Counted from the first letter of the stretch, positions 26,128 through 35,538 are shown. The stretch is 64,000 bases of DNA from Marixanthomonas ophiurae (GCF_003413745.1 NZ_QVID01000001.1:1302001-1366000), one strand, 5' to 3'. The notes: generated by a model from the letters alone, not told the origin. Numbers and translations: made by a program.

Positions 26128-26787
26128 ATGAAGCAACATTCGTTCAAGAAATATTTGGTTATTTTTATTTTGTTTGCCTTACCTATTACGGCCTATATGT
26201 TCTTTGCTTCTGGCGTTAATAATTTTGCGAAACTACCTACTTTAACAAAGTCCGTACGGAACCTTAATGAATTTAAATTGAAAGACGGTACTCCAGTACA
26301 CTTGGAAAATAACATTACAGTTTTAGGTTTTTTTGGTAAAGATCCAATGGCAGCTAAAGTGGGGGCTTATAACTTAGCTCATAAAATCTATAAAAAAAAT
26401 CATGAGTTTAAAGATTTCCAAATTATATTTATAGTTCCCGAAGAAGCAAAGCAACAATCTCAAGAGCTAGAAGCTAAGTTAGCTGAAATTGTGGATACAG
26501 ACCAATGGAAATTTGCTTATGGTTCTCCACAAGCAATAGAAGCTGTCTTCACCTCCTTACAAAGTAATTTTAATTTAAATAGCTCTTTGGCCACTCCTTA
26601 TGTTTTTATAATAGATAAGGAGCAAAACTTACGCGGAAGAAACGAAGATGAAGATGTAGGCAAGTTGTATGGTTATGACTCACGAGAAATAGCTGAGATT
26701 AACAATAAAATGAGCGACGATATAAAAATTGTTTTGGCAGAATATCGTTTAGCTTTAAAGAAAAATAATGCCAAACGGGAAATTTAA
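26128..26787 (+). CDS. Membrane-anchored SCO-like protein without the copper cysteines
   Basis: The 219-residue protein has an N-terminal membrane anchor (about 8-28). Its body looks like a thioredoxin/SCO fold by context and pattern: NITVLGFFGKDPM where SCO proteins have the copper motif, and LATPYVFIIDKEQNLRGR near the end. There is not a single cysteine in it, so it cannot bind copper in the SCO manner or do disulfide chemistry. It sits 29 nt before a canonical SCO gene and may be its partner or chaperone. The assignment is inference from position and fold-like pattern; a separate unknown family is possible. Confidence 0.6.
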   Translation: MKQHSFKKYLVIFILFALPITAYMFFASGVNNFAKLPTLTKSVRNLNEFKLKDGTPVHLENNITVLGFFGKDPMAAKVGAYNLAHKIYKKNHEFKDFQIIFIVPEEAKQQSQELEAKLAEIVDTDQWKFAYGSPQAIEAVFTSLQSNFNLNSSLATPYVFIIDKEQNLRGRNEDEDVGKLYGYDSREIAEINNKMSDDIKIVLAEYRLALKKNNAKREI

Positions 26788-26816
26788 ATTTGTACTAAAC
26801 TTAAAGAGTATATATT

Positions 26817-27509
26817 TTGAAAAAGTATTCATACATAGGGATTACCGCCATTATATTAATTTTTGGAATATGGGCTATTCCAAAAATAATTGATCGCTTA
26901 AGCCATGGAGATGTTGTGGAAAATGACCGCATGAGTAATAAAGCGAATACGCCAAGTATCGCTAACAACTTTGACGATAAAGGGATGACTACTATCAATA
27001 AAATCCCTGATTTTAAATTTATAAATCAAGATAACGACACTATATCAAATAGAGATTACAAAGGGAAAGTGTATGTAGTTGAATTCTTCTTTTCTACCTG
27101 CCCAAGTATCTGTCCCGTTATGAATACGAATATGCTAAAGGTAGAAGAGGCTTTTAAAAATGAAGATGATTTTGGTATTGCTTCTTTTACCATTGATCCC
27201 GAACAAGATACACCAAAGGTTTTAAAGGAATATGCTGATAGTTATGGTGTTGAGCATCCACATTGGAATTTTCTTACTGGAAACAAAAAAGACATTTTAA
27301 AGCTTTCTAATGATGGTTTTAAGCTATACGCTGCTGAAAGCCCTGAAGCAGAAGGTGGTTTTGAGCATTCAGGAATGTTCGCTCTTATAGATAAAGAAGG
27401 TAATGTTCGTTCTAGAATTGATGAAAATGGAAACCCAATTATCTATTACAATGGCTTAGAAGAGGAAGGCATACAGATGCTAATAGAAGATATTAAAAAA
27501 CTATTGTAG
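26817..27509 (+). CDS. SCO1/SenC copper chaperone for cytochrome c oxidase
   Basis: The 230-residue protein has one N-terminal membrane helix. The SCO signature is FFSTC-PSI-CPVM, with cysteines at about residues 95 and 99 and the third copper ligand His in GFEHSGMF (about 183). It delivers copper to the CuA site of CoxB. The start is TTG at 26817, directly encoding KKYSYIGI; no better ATG lies before the membrane helix. It is one nucleotide from the DUF420 gene. Confidence 0.93.
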   Translation: MKKYSYIGITAIILIFGIWAIPKIIDRLSHGDVVENDRMSNKANTPSIANNFDDKGMTTINKIPDFKFINQDNDTISNRDYKGKVYVVEFFFSTCPSICPVMNTNMLKVEEAFKNEDDFGIASFTIDPEQDTPKVLKEYADSYGVEHPHWNFLTGNKKDILKLSNDGFKLYAAESPEAEGGFEHSGMFALIDKEGNVRSRIDENGNPIIYYNGLEEEGIQMLIEDIKKLL

Positions 27510-27510
27510 C

Positions 27511-28041
27511 ATGTTAGAGGATACTTCAAAAAGCACAAAAAGATACAATATCTGGATATGGATACTCTCTATAATCATTCCTATTGTGGTTGCGGTACTC
27601 TTTACTGTGCGGATACCAGGAGTTGAGAGACTTGATTTTTTACCGCCAATCTACGCAACAACTAATGCTATCACTGCTATTTTGTTAGTGTTAGCCGTTA
27701 TTCAAATTAAAAAGGGGAACCGCAACGCGCATGAATTGTTAATGAAATCGTGCATCGTTTTATCTGCATTGTTTTTAGTAATGTATGTGGTGTATCATAT
27801 GACTTCAGACTCAACACCGTATGGAGGTGAAGGGGTAATAAGGTATGTATATTTCTTTATTTTAATAACTCACATTGTGTTATCAATTACTGTTATACCT
27901 TTTGTATTGTTAACCTATGTTCGGGCTATTTCAGGACAATTTCGCAAGCATAAAAAAATAGCAAGAATAACTTTTCCACTTTGGTTATATGTTGCAGTAA
28001 CTGGAGTAATCGTGTATCTAATGATTTCTCCTTATTATTAA
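27511..28041 (+). CDS. DUF420 family membrane protein (CtaM-like)
   Basis: The 176-residue protein has about five helices, with conserved His-containing segments NAHELLMKSCIVLSALFLVMYVVYH and THIVLSITVIPFVLLTYVRA. DUF420 proteins include CtaM, which is needed for haem-copper oxidase assembly in Firmicutes. The position after SCO supports an oxidase assembly role here. The biochemical step is not known. Confidence 0.88.
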   Translation: MLEDTSKSTKRYNIWIWILSIIIPIVVAVLFTVRIPGVERLDFLPPIYATTNAITAILLVLAVIQIKKGNRNAHELLMKSCIVLSALFLVMYVVYHMTSDSTPYGGEGVIRYVYFFILITHIVLSITVIPFVLLTYVRAISGQFRKHKKIARITFPLWLYVAVTGVIVYLMISPYY

Positions 28042-28045
28042 GATT

Positions 28046-28276
28046 ATGAAAACTAAATTTTTTGTACTCATATTATTTTTATTGATAGTAGTTTTTCCTG
28101 TTGATGCCCAATGCGCCATGTGTCGCGCAGTTTTAGAAAATGAAGACGGAGGCAGCGCGGCCAAAGGGATTAACAATGGCATTGTGTATCTTATGATTTT
28201 TCCTTATTTATTAATTGGAGGTATTGGCTATGCTATCTACAAAATGCGAAAAAACGCAAAAAAAGCTCAAAATTAA
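28046..28276 (+). CDS. Small CxxC membrane protein in the oxidase assembly operon
   Basis: The 76-residue protein has a signal peptide or first helix (1-21), then A-Q-C-A-M-C-R at about 21-27, a short polar segment, and a second helix (about 45-65) with a basic tail. The CxxC pair just after the likely cleavage site would face the periplasm and could bind copper or haem, or do thiol exchange. This is inference. It is 4 nt after DUF420 and probably translated with it. I recognise it only as a small protein seen at this locus in flavobacteria. Confidence 0.7.
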   Translation: MKTKFFVLILFLLIVVFPVDAQCAMCRAVLENEDGGSAAKGINNGIVYLMIFPYLLIGGIGYAIYKMRKNAKKAQN

Positions 28277-28279
28277 CAT

Positions 28280-28353
28280 CAAGCCTGTAACAAAAAGGTT
28301 TTAAAACAGTCTTATAAATAAAGACTCTTGCCAACCAAGCCTGTAAGTCTTAT
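28280..28353 (+). repeat. Direct repeats with competing hairpins in the efflux operon leader
   Basis: CAAGCCTGTAA occurs at 28280-28290 and 28336-28346. AGTCTTAT occurs at 28308-28315 and 28346-28353. AAGACT at 28321-28326 can pair with either AGTCTT copy, giving two mutually exclusive hairpins. The block lies 58-131 nt before the ATPase start. It may be an operator repeat, an RNA switch or an imperfect duplication. Confidence 0.5.
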
Positions 28354-28410
28354 CAAAAATTTCACAAATTAATCCTTTAATAGTATTTTTTTGTGCTTTA
28401 TTTATTCACT

Positions 28411-29133
28411 ATGATAGAAATCAAAGACTTACACAAGTCATATCACATGGGAAGCAATTCGCTTCACGTTTTAAAAGGAATAAATTTTAATGTCTCTGAA
28501 GGAGAAATGGTTTCTATTATGGGGTCATCAGGTTCAGGGAAATCTACTTTGCTTAATATTTTGGGTATTTTGGATGAAGCCGATGAAGGTACTTACCACT
28601 TAGATGGTACCAAAATTAAAAATCTTAATGAGCGAGTAGCAGCAAAATATAGAAACAAATTTCTCGGTTTTATATTTCAATCATTTAATCTTATTAACTA
28701 TAAGTCTGCACTGGATAATGTTGCTATGCCATTATACTATCAAGGTGAAAAAAGGAATACTCGTACCGAAAAAGCAATGCATTATCTGGAAAAAGTAGGA
28801 TTGGCAAATTGGGCCGGTCATTTACCTAATGAGCTTTCCGGTGGTCAAAAACAACGTGTAGCCATTGCTCGCGCACTTGCCAGCGACCCCAAGGTATTAT
28901 TAGCAGATGAACCCACCGGAGCATTAGATACGAAGACTTCTTATGAAGTAATGGAATTGATACAAGGCATTAACGATGAAGGCAAAACCATTTTGGTTGT
29001 AACTCATGAAGACGATATTGCTCACATGACTAAGCGTATCGTAAATCTACAAGATGGTATCATCTTAGATGACTCGGTAGTGAAACAAGTGCGGGCTAAA
29101 GAAGCAAAAGAAAAAGCATTGGCTCATGTTTAA
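28411..29133 (+). CDS. ABC transporter ATP-binding protein (MacB/LolD type)
   Basis: The 240-residue ATPase has Walker A GSSGSGKST, Q-loop FIFQSFNLI, signature LSGGQKQRVAIARAL, Walker B KVLLADEPTGALD and switch His in VTHEDD. The sequence is of the MacB/LolD/FtsE subgroup that works with FtsX-type permeases. The ATG at 28411 (MIEIKDLHKSY) is used; the GTG at 28393 is in frame but not family-like. The next permease overlaps by 8 nt. It is the first gene of a seven-gene unit ending in tsaB. Confidence 0.95.
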   Translation: MIEIKDLHKSYHMGSNSLHVLKGINFNVSEGEMVSIMGSSGSGKSTLLNILGILDEADEGTYHLDGTKIKNLNERVAAKYRNKFLGFIFQSFNLINYKSALDNVAMPLYYQGEKRNTRTEKAMHYLEKVGLANWAGHLPNELSGGQKQRVAIARALASDPKVLLADEPTGALDTKTSYEVMELIQGINDEGKTILVVTHEDDIAHMTKRIVNLQDGIILDDSVVKQVRAKEAKEKALAHV

Positions 29134-30370
29134 TTTAGAACGTTGGCAAGAAATATTCGAAACAATCCGCAAAAATAAATTGCGGACCTTTTTAACGGGC
29201 CTATCCGTCGCTTCAGGTATTTTTATATTAGTCATACTCTTGGCAATTGGGCAAGGAATGCAAAATGGTATCTCTTCTGAATTTCAAAATGATGCTGCAA
29301 ATAGAATTCAGGTATGGGCAAATGTTACTTCAGAAGAATATAAAGGGATGAACCCTGGTCGCCGTATACAGTTGGATAACCAAGATTACGAGTTGGCCGA
29401 AGCCAAAAATATTGATAAGCTGGAGTATAAATCAGGAGTTTTTAGTAATTGGGGTGTCTTAACATCCTATAATGGTGAAACGGGATCATACCGGGTTGAA
29501 GGCGTTCGTGGTGATTATCAATTTTTGGAAAATGAAAGCATTGTCGCTGGGCGTTATATCAACCAAAGTGATTTAGATGGGTATGAAAAAGTAACCATCT
29601 TAGGGAATCGGGTTTATCAAGATCTTTTCAAAGGAAAAAATGCCATTGGCGAGTATATTTCAATTACAGGAATAAAATTTAAAGTAGTCGGCATTTACAC
29701 AGATCCCGGTGGAGAACGCGAAGAAACGCGTATGTTTATTCCGCTAACAACAGCACAACGGGTTTTTAACGCAGGAAATAACTTGCGTTCCTTGGTTTTT
29801 ACACTAAAGCCTGAAGATAAATTTGAAGATGCCGTAGCTGCTTCCGAAGCATTCTCCAATCAATTAGAAAGTGATCTTAAAATGCGTCATACTGTTTCTC
29901 CCACTGATGAACGTGCTATAAACGTGAATAACTCTTTAGAAAACGCAAAAAGGTTTTACGACTTGATGGATATGATCCGTTGGTTTTTCTGGGGCGTGGG
30001 TATTTGTACCATAATCGCAGGAGTGGTGGGTGTTAGTAACATCATGCTCATTATTGTAAAAGAGCGTACTAAAGAAATTGGTATACGGAAAGCCATTGGT
30101 GCCCAACCCTTGTCTATAATAGGAATGATTTTACACGAATCGGTTTTTGTAACCGCCATTGCCGGATTTATAGGTTTAATTTCTGGATTGCTCCTAATCG
30201 AGTTTGTGGGGCCATTGATAGAAACCAATTTTATAAGTAATCCATCAGTAGATTTTGGAGTCGCCCTTACAACCGTAATTATTCTGGTAGTCGCAGGAGC
30301 CATTGCTGGATTTTTCCCTGCTTACAGAGCCTCAATTATTAAACCCATAGTAGCATTACGTGATGAGTAA
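29126..30370 (+). CDS. MacB-type ABC transporter permease 1
   Basis: The 414-residue protein has the MacB architecture: a first helix (about 20-45), a large periplasmic MacB_PCD domain (about 50-270), and a C-terminal FtsX domain with three helices and VKERTKEIGIRKAIGAQPLSI. Such permeases work mechanically across the periplasm with adaptor and TolC proteins. It overlaps the ATPase by 8 nt and the second permease by 8 nt. With its neighbour it probably forms a heterodimer (inference). Confidence 0.93.
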   Translation: MFNLERWQEIFETIRKNKLRTFLTGLSVASGIFILVILLAIGQGMQNGISSEFQNDAANRIQVWANVTSEEYKGMNPGRRIQLDNQDYELAEAKNIDKLEYKSGVFSNWGVLTSYNGETGSYRVEGVRGDYQFLENESIVAGRYINQSDLDGYEKVTILGNRVYQDLFKGKNAIGEYISITGIKFKVVGIYTDPGGEREETRMFIPLTTAQRVFNAGNNLRSLVFTLKPEDKFEDAVAASEAFSNQLESDLKMRHTVSPTDERAINVNNSLENAKRFYDLMDMIRWFFWGVGICTIIAGVVGVSNIMLIIVKERTKEIGIRKAIGAQPLSIIGMILHESVFVTAIAGFIGLISGLLLIEFVGPLIETNFISNPSVDFGVALTTVIILVVAGAIAGFFPAYRASIIKPIVALRDE

Positions 30371-31637
30371 GATATTTAGCAGGGATAGTTGGAGCGAAAT
30401 AATACAAGCGCTAAGTTCAAATTGGTTTAGGACGATTTTGACCGCTTTTGGCGTGTTATGGGGCATCTTTATACTTGTTATATTATTAGCTGCTGGTAAT
30501 GGTCTTGAAAACGGTGTTAAACAGGGTTTTAGTGGCATGGCAACTAATTCTATGTTTATGTGGGCGCAAACAGCATCAAAACCTTACAAGGGATTGCCAA
30601 AAGGCCGTCGGTACAATTTTAAAACCGGAGATGTGGCGGCCATAAAACAAAACGTACCCAATCTACGCTACGTTTCTCCTCGAAATCAACTGGGGGGCTT
30701 TAGAGGTGCTAATAATGTTACCCGTGGTTTAAAAACCGGAGCGTACAATGTATATGGTGATTATCCTGAAATCATTAAACAACAGCCCATGGATATTACT
30801 TCTGGGCGGTTTATAAATTATTCTGATATTAATGAAAAACGTAAAGTAGCCATTATAGGGGAATCTGTGAAAACAGGATTGTATGATCCGGGTGAAGAGC
30901 CTATAGGTACCTATATAAAAATTAATGGTGTAAACTTTATGGTAATTGGCACCTATAAAAAGAAATCAAATGGCGGAGGAGATGCAGAAGAAGCGCAAAA
31001 AGAAATTTACGTTCCGTTCACTTCTTTTTCACAAGCTTTTAATATGGGCGAAACCGTAGGCTGGATGGCTATTACTGCCCAAGATGGATCTTCTATCACC
31101 AAACTGAAAGAACAAGTATTCGATGTTATAAAATTGCGGCATTCCATTCATCCTGAAGATGATCGAGCAGTGGGTAATTTCGATTTATATGAAGAATATA
31201 GTAAAATTAATGGCCTCTTTGTAGCTCTGAACTTCGTAGCCTATTTTGTAGGGATCTTAGTGTTACTTTCTGGAATTATTGGTATTAGTAATATTATGTT
31301 GATCGTAGTAAAAGAGCGGACTAAAGAAATTGGCATTCGTCGTGCATTGGGAGCAACTCCTTGGAGTATACGTTCGCAAGTGTTATTGGAATCAATTTTC
31401 TTAACCATTATTTCAGGAATGGCCGGTATTGTGTTGGCTTCCGGAGTTTTGGCACTCGTTAATTATGTGATGGACGGAATGGACACCAGTGAAATGATGT
31501 TCTTAAACCCTTCTGTAAATATAGGTGTAGTAATGATTGCGCTAATAATATTGATAGTTTCAGGATTATTGGCAGGGTTAATACCTGCACAAAATGCAAT
31601 AAAAGTAAAACCCGTAGATGCGCTACGGACTGAATAA
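30363..31637 (+). CDS. MacB-type ABC transporter permease 2
   Basis: The 424-residue paralogue of the preceding permease has the same order of helix, MacB_PCD domain and FtsX domain, with VKERTKEIGIRRALGATPWSI. The ATG at 30363 is chosen over GTG at 30360. Only one ATPase gene serves both permeases. It is followed by an adaptor at 31685 after a 47-nt gap that holds a small CCGG-based inverted repeat. Confidence 0.93.
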   Translation: MSKIFSRDSWSEIIQALSSNWFRTILTAFGVLWGIFILVILLAAGNGLENGVKQGFSGMATNSMFMWAQTASKPYKGLPKGRRYNFKTGDVAAIKQNVPNLRYVSPRNQLGGFRGANNVTRGLKTGAYNVYGDYPEIIKQQPMDITSGRFINYSDINEKRKVAIIGESVKTGLYDPGEEPIGTYIKINGVNFMVIGTYKKKSNGGGDAEEAQKEIYVPFTSFSQAFNMGETVGWMAITAQDGSSITKLKEQVFDVIKLRHSIHPEDDRAVGNFDLYEEYSKINGLFVALNFVAYFVGILVLLSGIIGISNIMLIVVKERTKEIGIRRALGATPWSIRSQVLLESIFLTIISGMAGIVLASGVLALVNYVMDGMDTSEMMFLNPSVNIGVVMIALIILIVSGLLAGLIPAQNAIKVKPVDALRTE

Positions 31638-31684
31638 ATAAAACGTTTAACCTTTAAAAATACCGGTTTGCACCGGCATTCAAG

Positions 31685-32839
31685 ATGAAAAAAACAGGAA
31701 CTATTGTAATTCTCGTTGGTATTGTACTGCTATTTTCCGTAGCTATGTTTTGGTTATGGCAAAAAAATGCAGAAGACCCTATTGTATATGAAACGCAATC
31801 ACCTACAACTGATAGTATTATAAAAAAGACCGTAGCAACGGGAAGTATTGTGCCTAAAGAAGAAGTATTGATCAAACCAAATATTTCAGGTATTATAGAT
31901 CAAATTTTTGTTGAAGCGGGAAATACTGTGGAGCGTGGTGATTTAATAGCAAAGGTTAAGGTGGTTCCTAATGTTTCATCTTTAACTAGCGCAAAAAACA
32001 ATATTAATGCTGCCCGTACACAAGTAGAAACGGCGCGATTGGCTTTTGAAAACCAAAAAAGTATTTACAATCGTCAAAAAGAATTATTTGAAAAAGGTGT
32101 GGTTTCAGCTAATGAGTTTGACAATGCACAATTAGCCTATAATCAAGCACAACAACGTTTTAAGCAAGAAGAAGTAAATTTGACGGGAGCTCGCCAAAAC
32201 TACGATATTGTAAAAACGGGTACCACGAGCGGTTTAGGGGCTTCAGCAAATACCGAAATTAAAGCAACTGTTTCAGGAATGATACTTGATGTTCCTGTAA
32301 AAACAGGAAATCAGGTAATCGAAGCCAACAATTTTAATGACGGCACTACTATTGCTACTTTGGCCGACGTTGATAAAATGATTTTTGAAGGAAAAGTAGA
32401 TGAAAGCGAAGTAGGAAAAATTAAAGAAGGTCTTCCTTTGGAAATTACAGTCGGAGCCATTGAAAATCAGAAATTCGACGCTGTGTTGGATTATATTGCT
32501 CCAAAAGGCATAGACGAAAACGGTGCTATTCAGTTTGAAATTAAAGGAACCTTAAAGAAAATCGACACAACAACTTTTATCCGTGCTGGTTTAAGCGCCA
32601 ATGCATCAATTATTTTAGCACGTGCAGATGATGTTATGGCTATCAATGAAGCTCTAGTGCAATACGATTCTAAAACACAACAACCTTATGTTGAAGTTGA
32701 AACGGGTGAACAAGAATTTAAACGTAAAGATGTCGAATTGGGCGTGAGCGACGGGATAAAAGTGGAAGTGCTAAGCGGGATTTCAAAAGAAGATAAAATC
32801 AAGATTTGGAACCAAATAAAACCAGCACAATCTATGTAA
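31685..32839 (+). CDS. Periplasmic adaptor (HlyD/MacA family) 1
   Basis: The 384-residue protein has an N-terminal membrane anchor, a split biotinyl-lipoyl domain (PNISGIIDQIFVEAGNTVERGDLIAKV and ATVSGMILDVPVKTGNQV), a coiled-coil hairpin between them (about 100-165) and C-terminal beta-barrel domains. It bridges the MacB-like permeases and TolC. A second adaptor gene follows TolC at 34261, so the operon encodes two. Confidence 0.92.
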   Translation: MKKTGTIVILVGIVLLFSVAMFWLWQKNAEDPIVYETQSPTTDSIIKKTVATGSIVPKEEVLIKPNISGIIDQIFVEAGNTVERGDLIAKVKVVPNVSSLTSAKNNINAARTQVETARLAFENQKSIYNRQKELFEKGVVSANEFDNAQLAYNQAQQRFKQEEVNLTGARQNYDIVKTGTTSGLGASANTEIKATVSGMILDVPVKTGNQVIEANNFNDGTTIATLADVDKMIFEGKVDESEVGKIKEGLPLEITVGAIENQKFDAVLDYIAPKGIDENGAIQFEIKGTLKKIDTTTFIRAGLSANASIILARADDVMAINEALVQYDSKTQQPYVEVETGEQEFKRKDVELGVSDGIKVEVLSGISKEDKIKIWNQIKPAQSM

Positions 32840-32923
32840 AGAGAATAGATTTTTACATATTTTTTTAAAATACCTGTAACACTTTCAAGAAACAAAAGAC
32901 TTATGCATCAACTACAATCAAAT

Positions 32924-34258
32924 ATGAAAAAAATAGCGGTTATAGTATTACTTCTTGCTTTTGGTTTTACCGGGCAAGCTCAAGATAATAAAGAATGGAC
33001 TTTAACAGAATGTGTTGAATATGCGTTGGAGAACAATATTTCAATTAAGCAAAGTCAATTAGACGTTAAAGTTACTGATACCGAAAAACTAGAAGCTTTA
33101 GGTAATTTTGTTCCTACTTTAAATGGAGATGCTTCATACCGAACCAATACAGGAGCAAGTATTAATCCAGTAACCAATGCTTTTGAAAATGAAACATTTT
33201 CATCATTCACTACGGGTATTACTTCAAGCTTAACTTTGTTTGATGGATTACGAAATGTTCGCGAGTTGCAACGTTCCAAGCTTTCTAAATTAGCAAGCCA
33301 GTATCGTCTAGACAAAATGAAAGACGATATTTCATTAGCGGTGGCAAATGCCTATTTACAGGTATTACTTAACAAGGCCAATCTAGAAGTTGCAAAAGCT
33401 CAAAATGAAGTTACCTTACAGCAGATAGAGCGGACTAATAATTTGGTAGATGCCGGAACGTTGCCAAGAGGTGATCTTTTAGAAATACAGGCCACAGATG
33501 CAGGTGAAAAACAACGAATAGCCGAAACCGAAAATATTGTGACTATTTCATTAATTAATTTGGCACAATTACTTTTAATTAAAGATTACGCAACTTTTGA
33601 TATTGCTGATGAAGGGTATAATATTGTAGGAGACGAGATTATTGAAAAACCAATACAAGAAGTAATTAATGCTGCTGAAGAAAACCGAAATGAAGTTAAA
33701 ATAGCTCAGAAAAACGTTGAATTAGCAGAGAAAGATTTACAACTAGCACGTGGGGCTTATTATCCTACGCTTTCAGCTTTTTTCGGATATAATACAAGGT
33801 ATGCAGATAATGATTTCTTAAATCGTGATTTTACCGACCAATTGTACCAAAACGATGGTTTAGGATATGGCTTACAGCTAAACGTACCTATTTTAAACGG
33901 ATTTTCAACAAGAGGCAGTGTAAACAGAGGTAAAATTAACCTAGAGCGTAATAGATATCAACTGGAGCAAGCTAAATTAGATTTAGAATCAAATGTCTAT
34001 CAAGCGTATGTAGATGCTAAAGGAGCTCTTAAAGCTTATGAAGCTTCATTGGTGGCACTAGAATCTCAAGAATTGGCATACGATTATGCAAAAGATAGAT
34101 ATGATGTTGGCTTAACGAATGCTTTCGATTTTAGTCAATCTAAACTTCGGTATGATAATGCTAGTATTGAAGTGAACCGTACCAAATACGATTATATTTT
34201 TAAACTAAAAGTATTGGAATTGTATTTTGGAGTTTCAGCTACTGAATTAAAATTCTAA
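32924..34258 (+). CDS. TolC family outer-membrane efflux protein
   Basis: The 444-residue protein has a signal peptide (MKKIAVIVLLLAFGFTGQAQ) and two outer-membrane efflux repeats with long helices (about 150-240 and 330-440). WTLTECVEYALENNISIKQ is the typical start of the first repeat. It is the exit duct of the tripartite pump. The ATG at 32924 is preferred to 32903 because the signal peptide begins there. It ends 2 nt before the second adaptor. Confidence 0.93.
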   Translation: MKKIAVIVLLLAFGFTGQAQDNKEWTLTECVEYALENNISIKQSQLDVKVTDTEKLEALGNFVPTLNGDASYRTNTGASINPVTNAFENETFSSFTTGITSSLTLFDGLRNVRELQRSKLSKLASQYRLDKMKDDISLAVANAYLQVLLNKANLEVAKAQNEVTLQQIERTNNLVDAGTLPRGDLLEIQATDAGEKQRIAETENIVTISLINLAQLLLIKDYATFDIADEGYNIVGDEIIEKPIQEVINAAEENRNEVKIAQKNVELAEKDLQLARGAYYPTLSAFFGYNTRYADNDFLNRDFTDQLYQNDGLGYGLQLNVPILNGFSTRGSVNRGKINLERNRYQLEQAKLDLESNVYQAYVDAKGALKAYEASLVALESQELAYDYAKDRYDVGLTNAFDFSQSKLRYDNASIEVNRTKYDYIFKLKVLELYFGVSATELKF

Positions 34259-34260
34259 CT

Positions 34261-35535
34261 ATGAAGAAAAAAACCATCATCTGGATTGTTGCTATTGCCG
34301 TGCTGCTTATTATTTTACTTTTAGTAGGAAAAAAAGCAGGCTGGTTTGGTAAATCAGGTAATTTTAAACAAGTTGAAATTACAAAAGTTGAACCCATCGA
34401 TATCGTTGAAACCGTTGCTGCTACTGGTAAAATACAGCCAGAAGTAGAAGTGAGTTTATCTTCTGAAGTTTCTGGAGAAATAATTGAACTTCCAGTAAAA
34501 GAAGGTCAGCAAGTAGAAAAAGGGGAATTATTGGTGAAAATTAATCCTGATTTAATTCAGTCTGCCCTAAGTCAATCTCAAGCAGGGTTACAAAACGTTC
34601 GAGCGCAGCTGTCACAATCTGAAGCAAATTTAAAAAATGCCGAAGCCACTTATAACCGAAACAAAACCCTTTTCGAAAAAGGAGTGATTTCAAAATCTGA
34701 ATGGGATCGTTCGGTTGCAGATTACGAAGTTGCCCAAGCTAATAAACAAGCGGCCTATTACAGCGTTCAAAGTGCTGCGGCAAGTGTAAAACAATCTAGA
34801 GATAATTTATCTCGTACCTCGATATATGCCCCAATGAGCGGTACTATTTCAAAACTAAGTGCCGAATTGGGAGAACGTGTTGTGGGTACGGCACAAATGG
34901 CTGGTACCGAGATTATGCGTGTAGCCAACCTTAGTAATATGGAGGTTGAAGTAGATGTTAATGAAAATGATATTGTAAAAGTCTCTGTAAACGATTCAAC
35001 CATTGTAGAGGTAGATGCTTATTTAAAACGTGAGTTTAAAGGTGTGGTTACTGAAATAGCCAATTCACCCGAAACAGCTTTAACTGCAGATCAGGTTACC
35101 AATTTTAAGGTAAAAGTTAGAATTCTGCCAAGTTCATATGCAGATTTAACCGAAGGAAAGCCTGAAAGTTATTCGCCTTTCCGACCTGGAATGACTGCAA
35201 CTGTTGATATTTTGACAAATAAGAAAAGCAATGTAATAGGTGTGCCCATTAGCGCCATTGTTATAAAAAGCGACACCTCTTCAACTAAAAAGTTTAAGGC
35301 AAAAGAAGCAACATCCGATACCGATCAGCGGTTTGAATGTGTATTTGTTAAAGATGGAGACGAGGCAAGGCTTAGAGTGATTTCAACAGGAATACAAGAT
35401 GATAGTAATATTGAGATAACCAAAGGCCTTGAAGAAGGTGAAACAGTAATAACCGGTCCTTACACCACTGTTACTCGATCGTTGGGTAATGGTGATAAAA
35501 TTGAAGTATCCAAAGAAGAAAATACTGAAAAATAG
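34261..35535 (+). CDS. Periplasmic adaptor (HlyD/RND-type) 2
   Basis: The 424-residue protein has a membrane anchor (about 5-25), lipoyl half-motifs (SSEVSGEIIELPVKEGQQVEKGELLVKI and APMSGTISKLSAELGERV) around a coiled coil (about 100-185), then beta-barrel and membrane-proximal domains. It resembles efflux RND adaptors as much as MacA. Two adaptors may cap different permeases or form a mixed ring; this cannot be decided from sequence. tsaB starts 3 nt downstream. Confidence 0.92.
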   Translation: MKKKTIIWIVAIAVLLIILLLVGKKAGWFGKSGNFKQVEITKVEPIDIVETVAATGKIQPEVEVSLSSEVSGEIIELPVKEGQQVEKGELLVKINPDLIQSALSQSQAGLQNVRAQLSQSEANLKNAEATYNRNKTLFEKGVISKSEWDRSVADYEVAQANKQAAYYSVQSAAASVKQSRDNLSRTSIYAPMSGTISKLSAELGERVVGTAQMAGTEIMRVANLSNMEVEVDVNENDIVKVSVNDSTIVEVDAYLKREFKGVVTEIANSPETALTADQVTNFKVKVRILPSSYADLTEGKPESYSPFRPGMTATVDILTNKKSNVIGVPISAIVIKSDTSSTKKFKAKEATSDTDQRFECVFVKDGDEARLRVISTGIQDDSNIEITKGLEEGETVITGPYTTVTRSLGNGDKIEVSKEENTEK

Positions 35536-35538
35536 CGT

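Noticed and set aside
29956-30303. 115-codon minus-strand ORF in permease 1
   Set aside because: It is antisense to the FtsX domain, and a similar frame in the paralogue region reflects shared codon usage.
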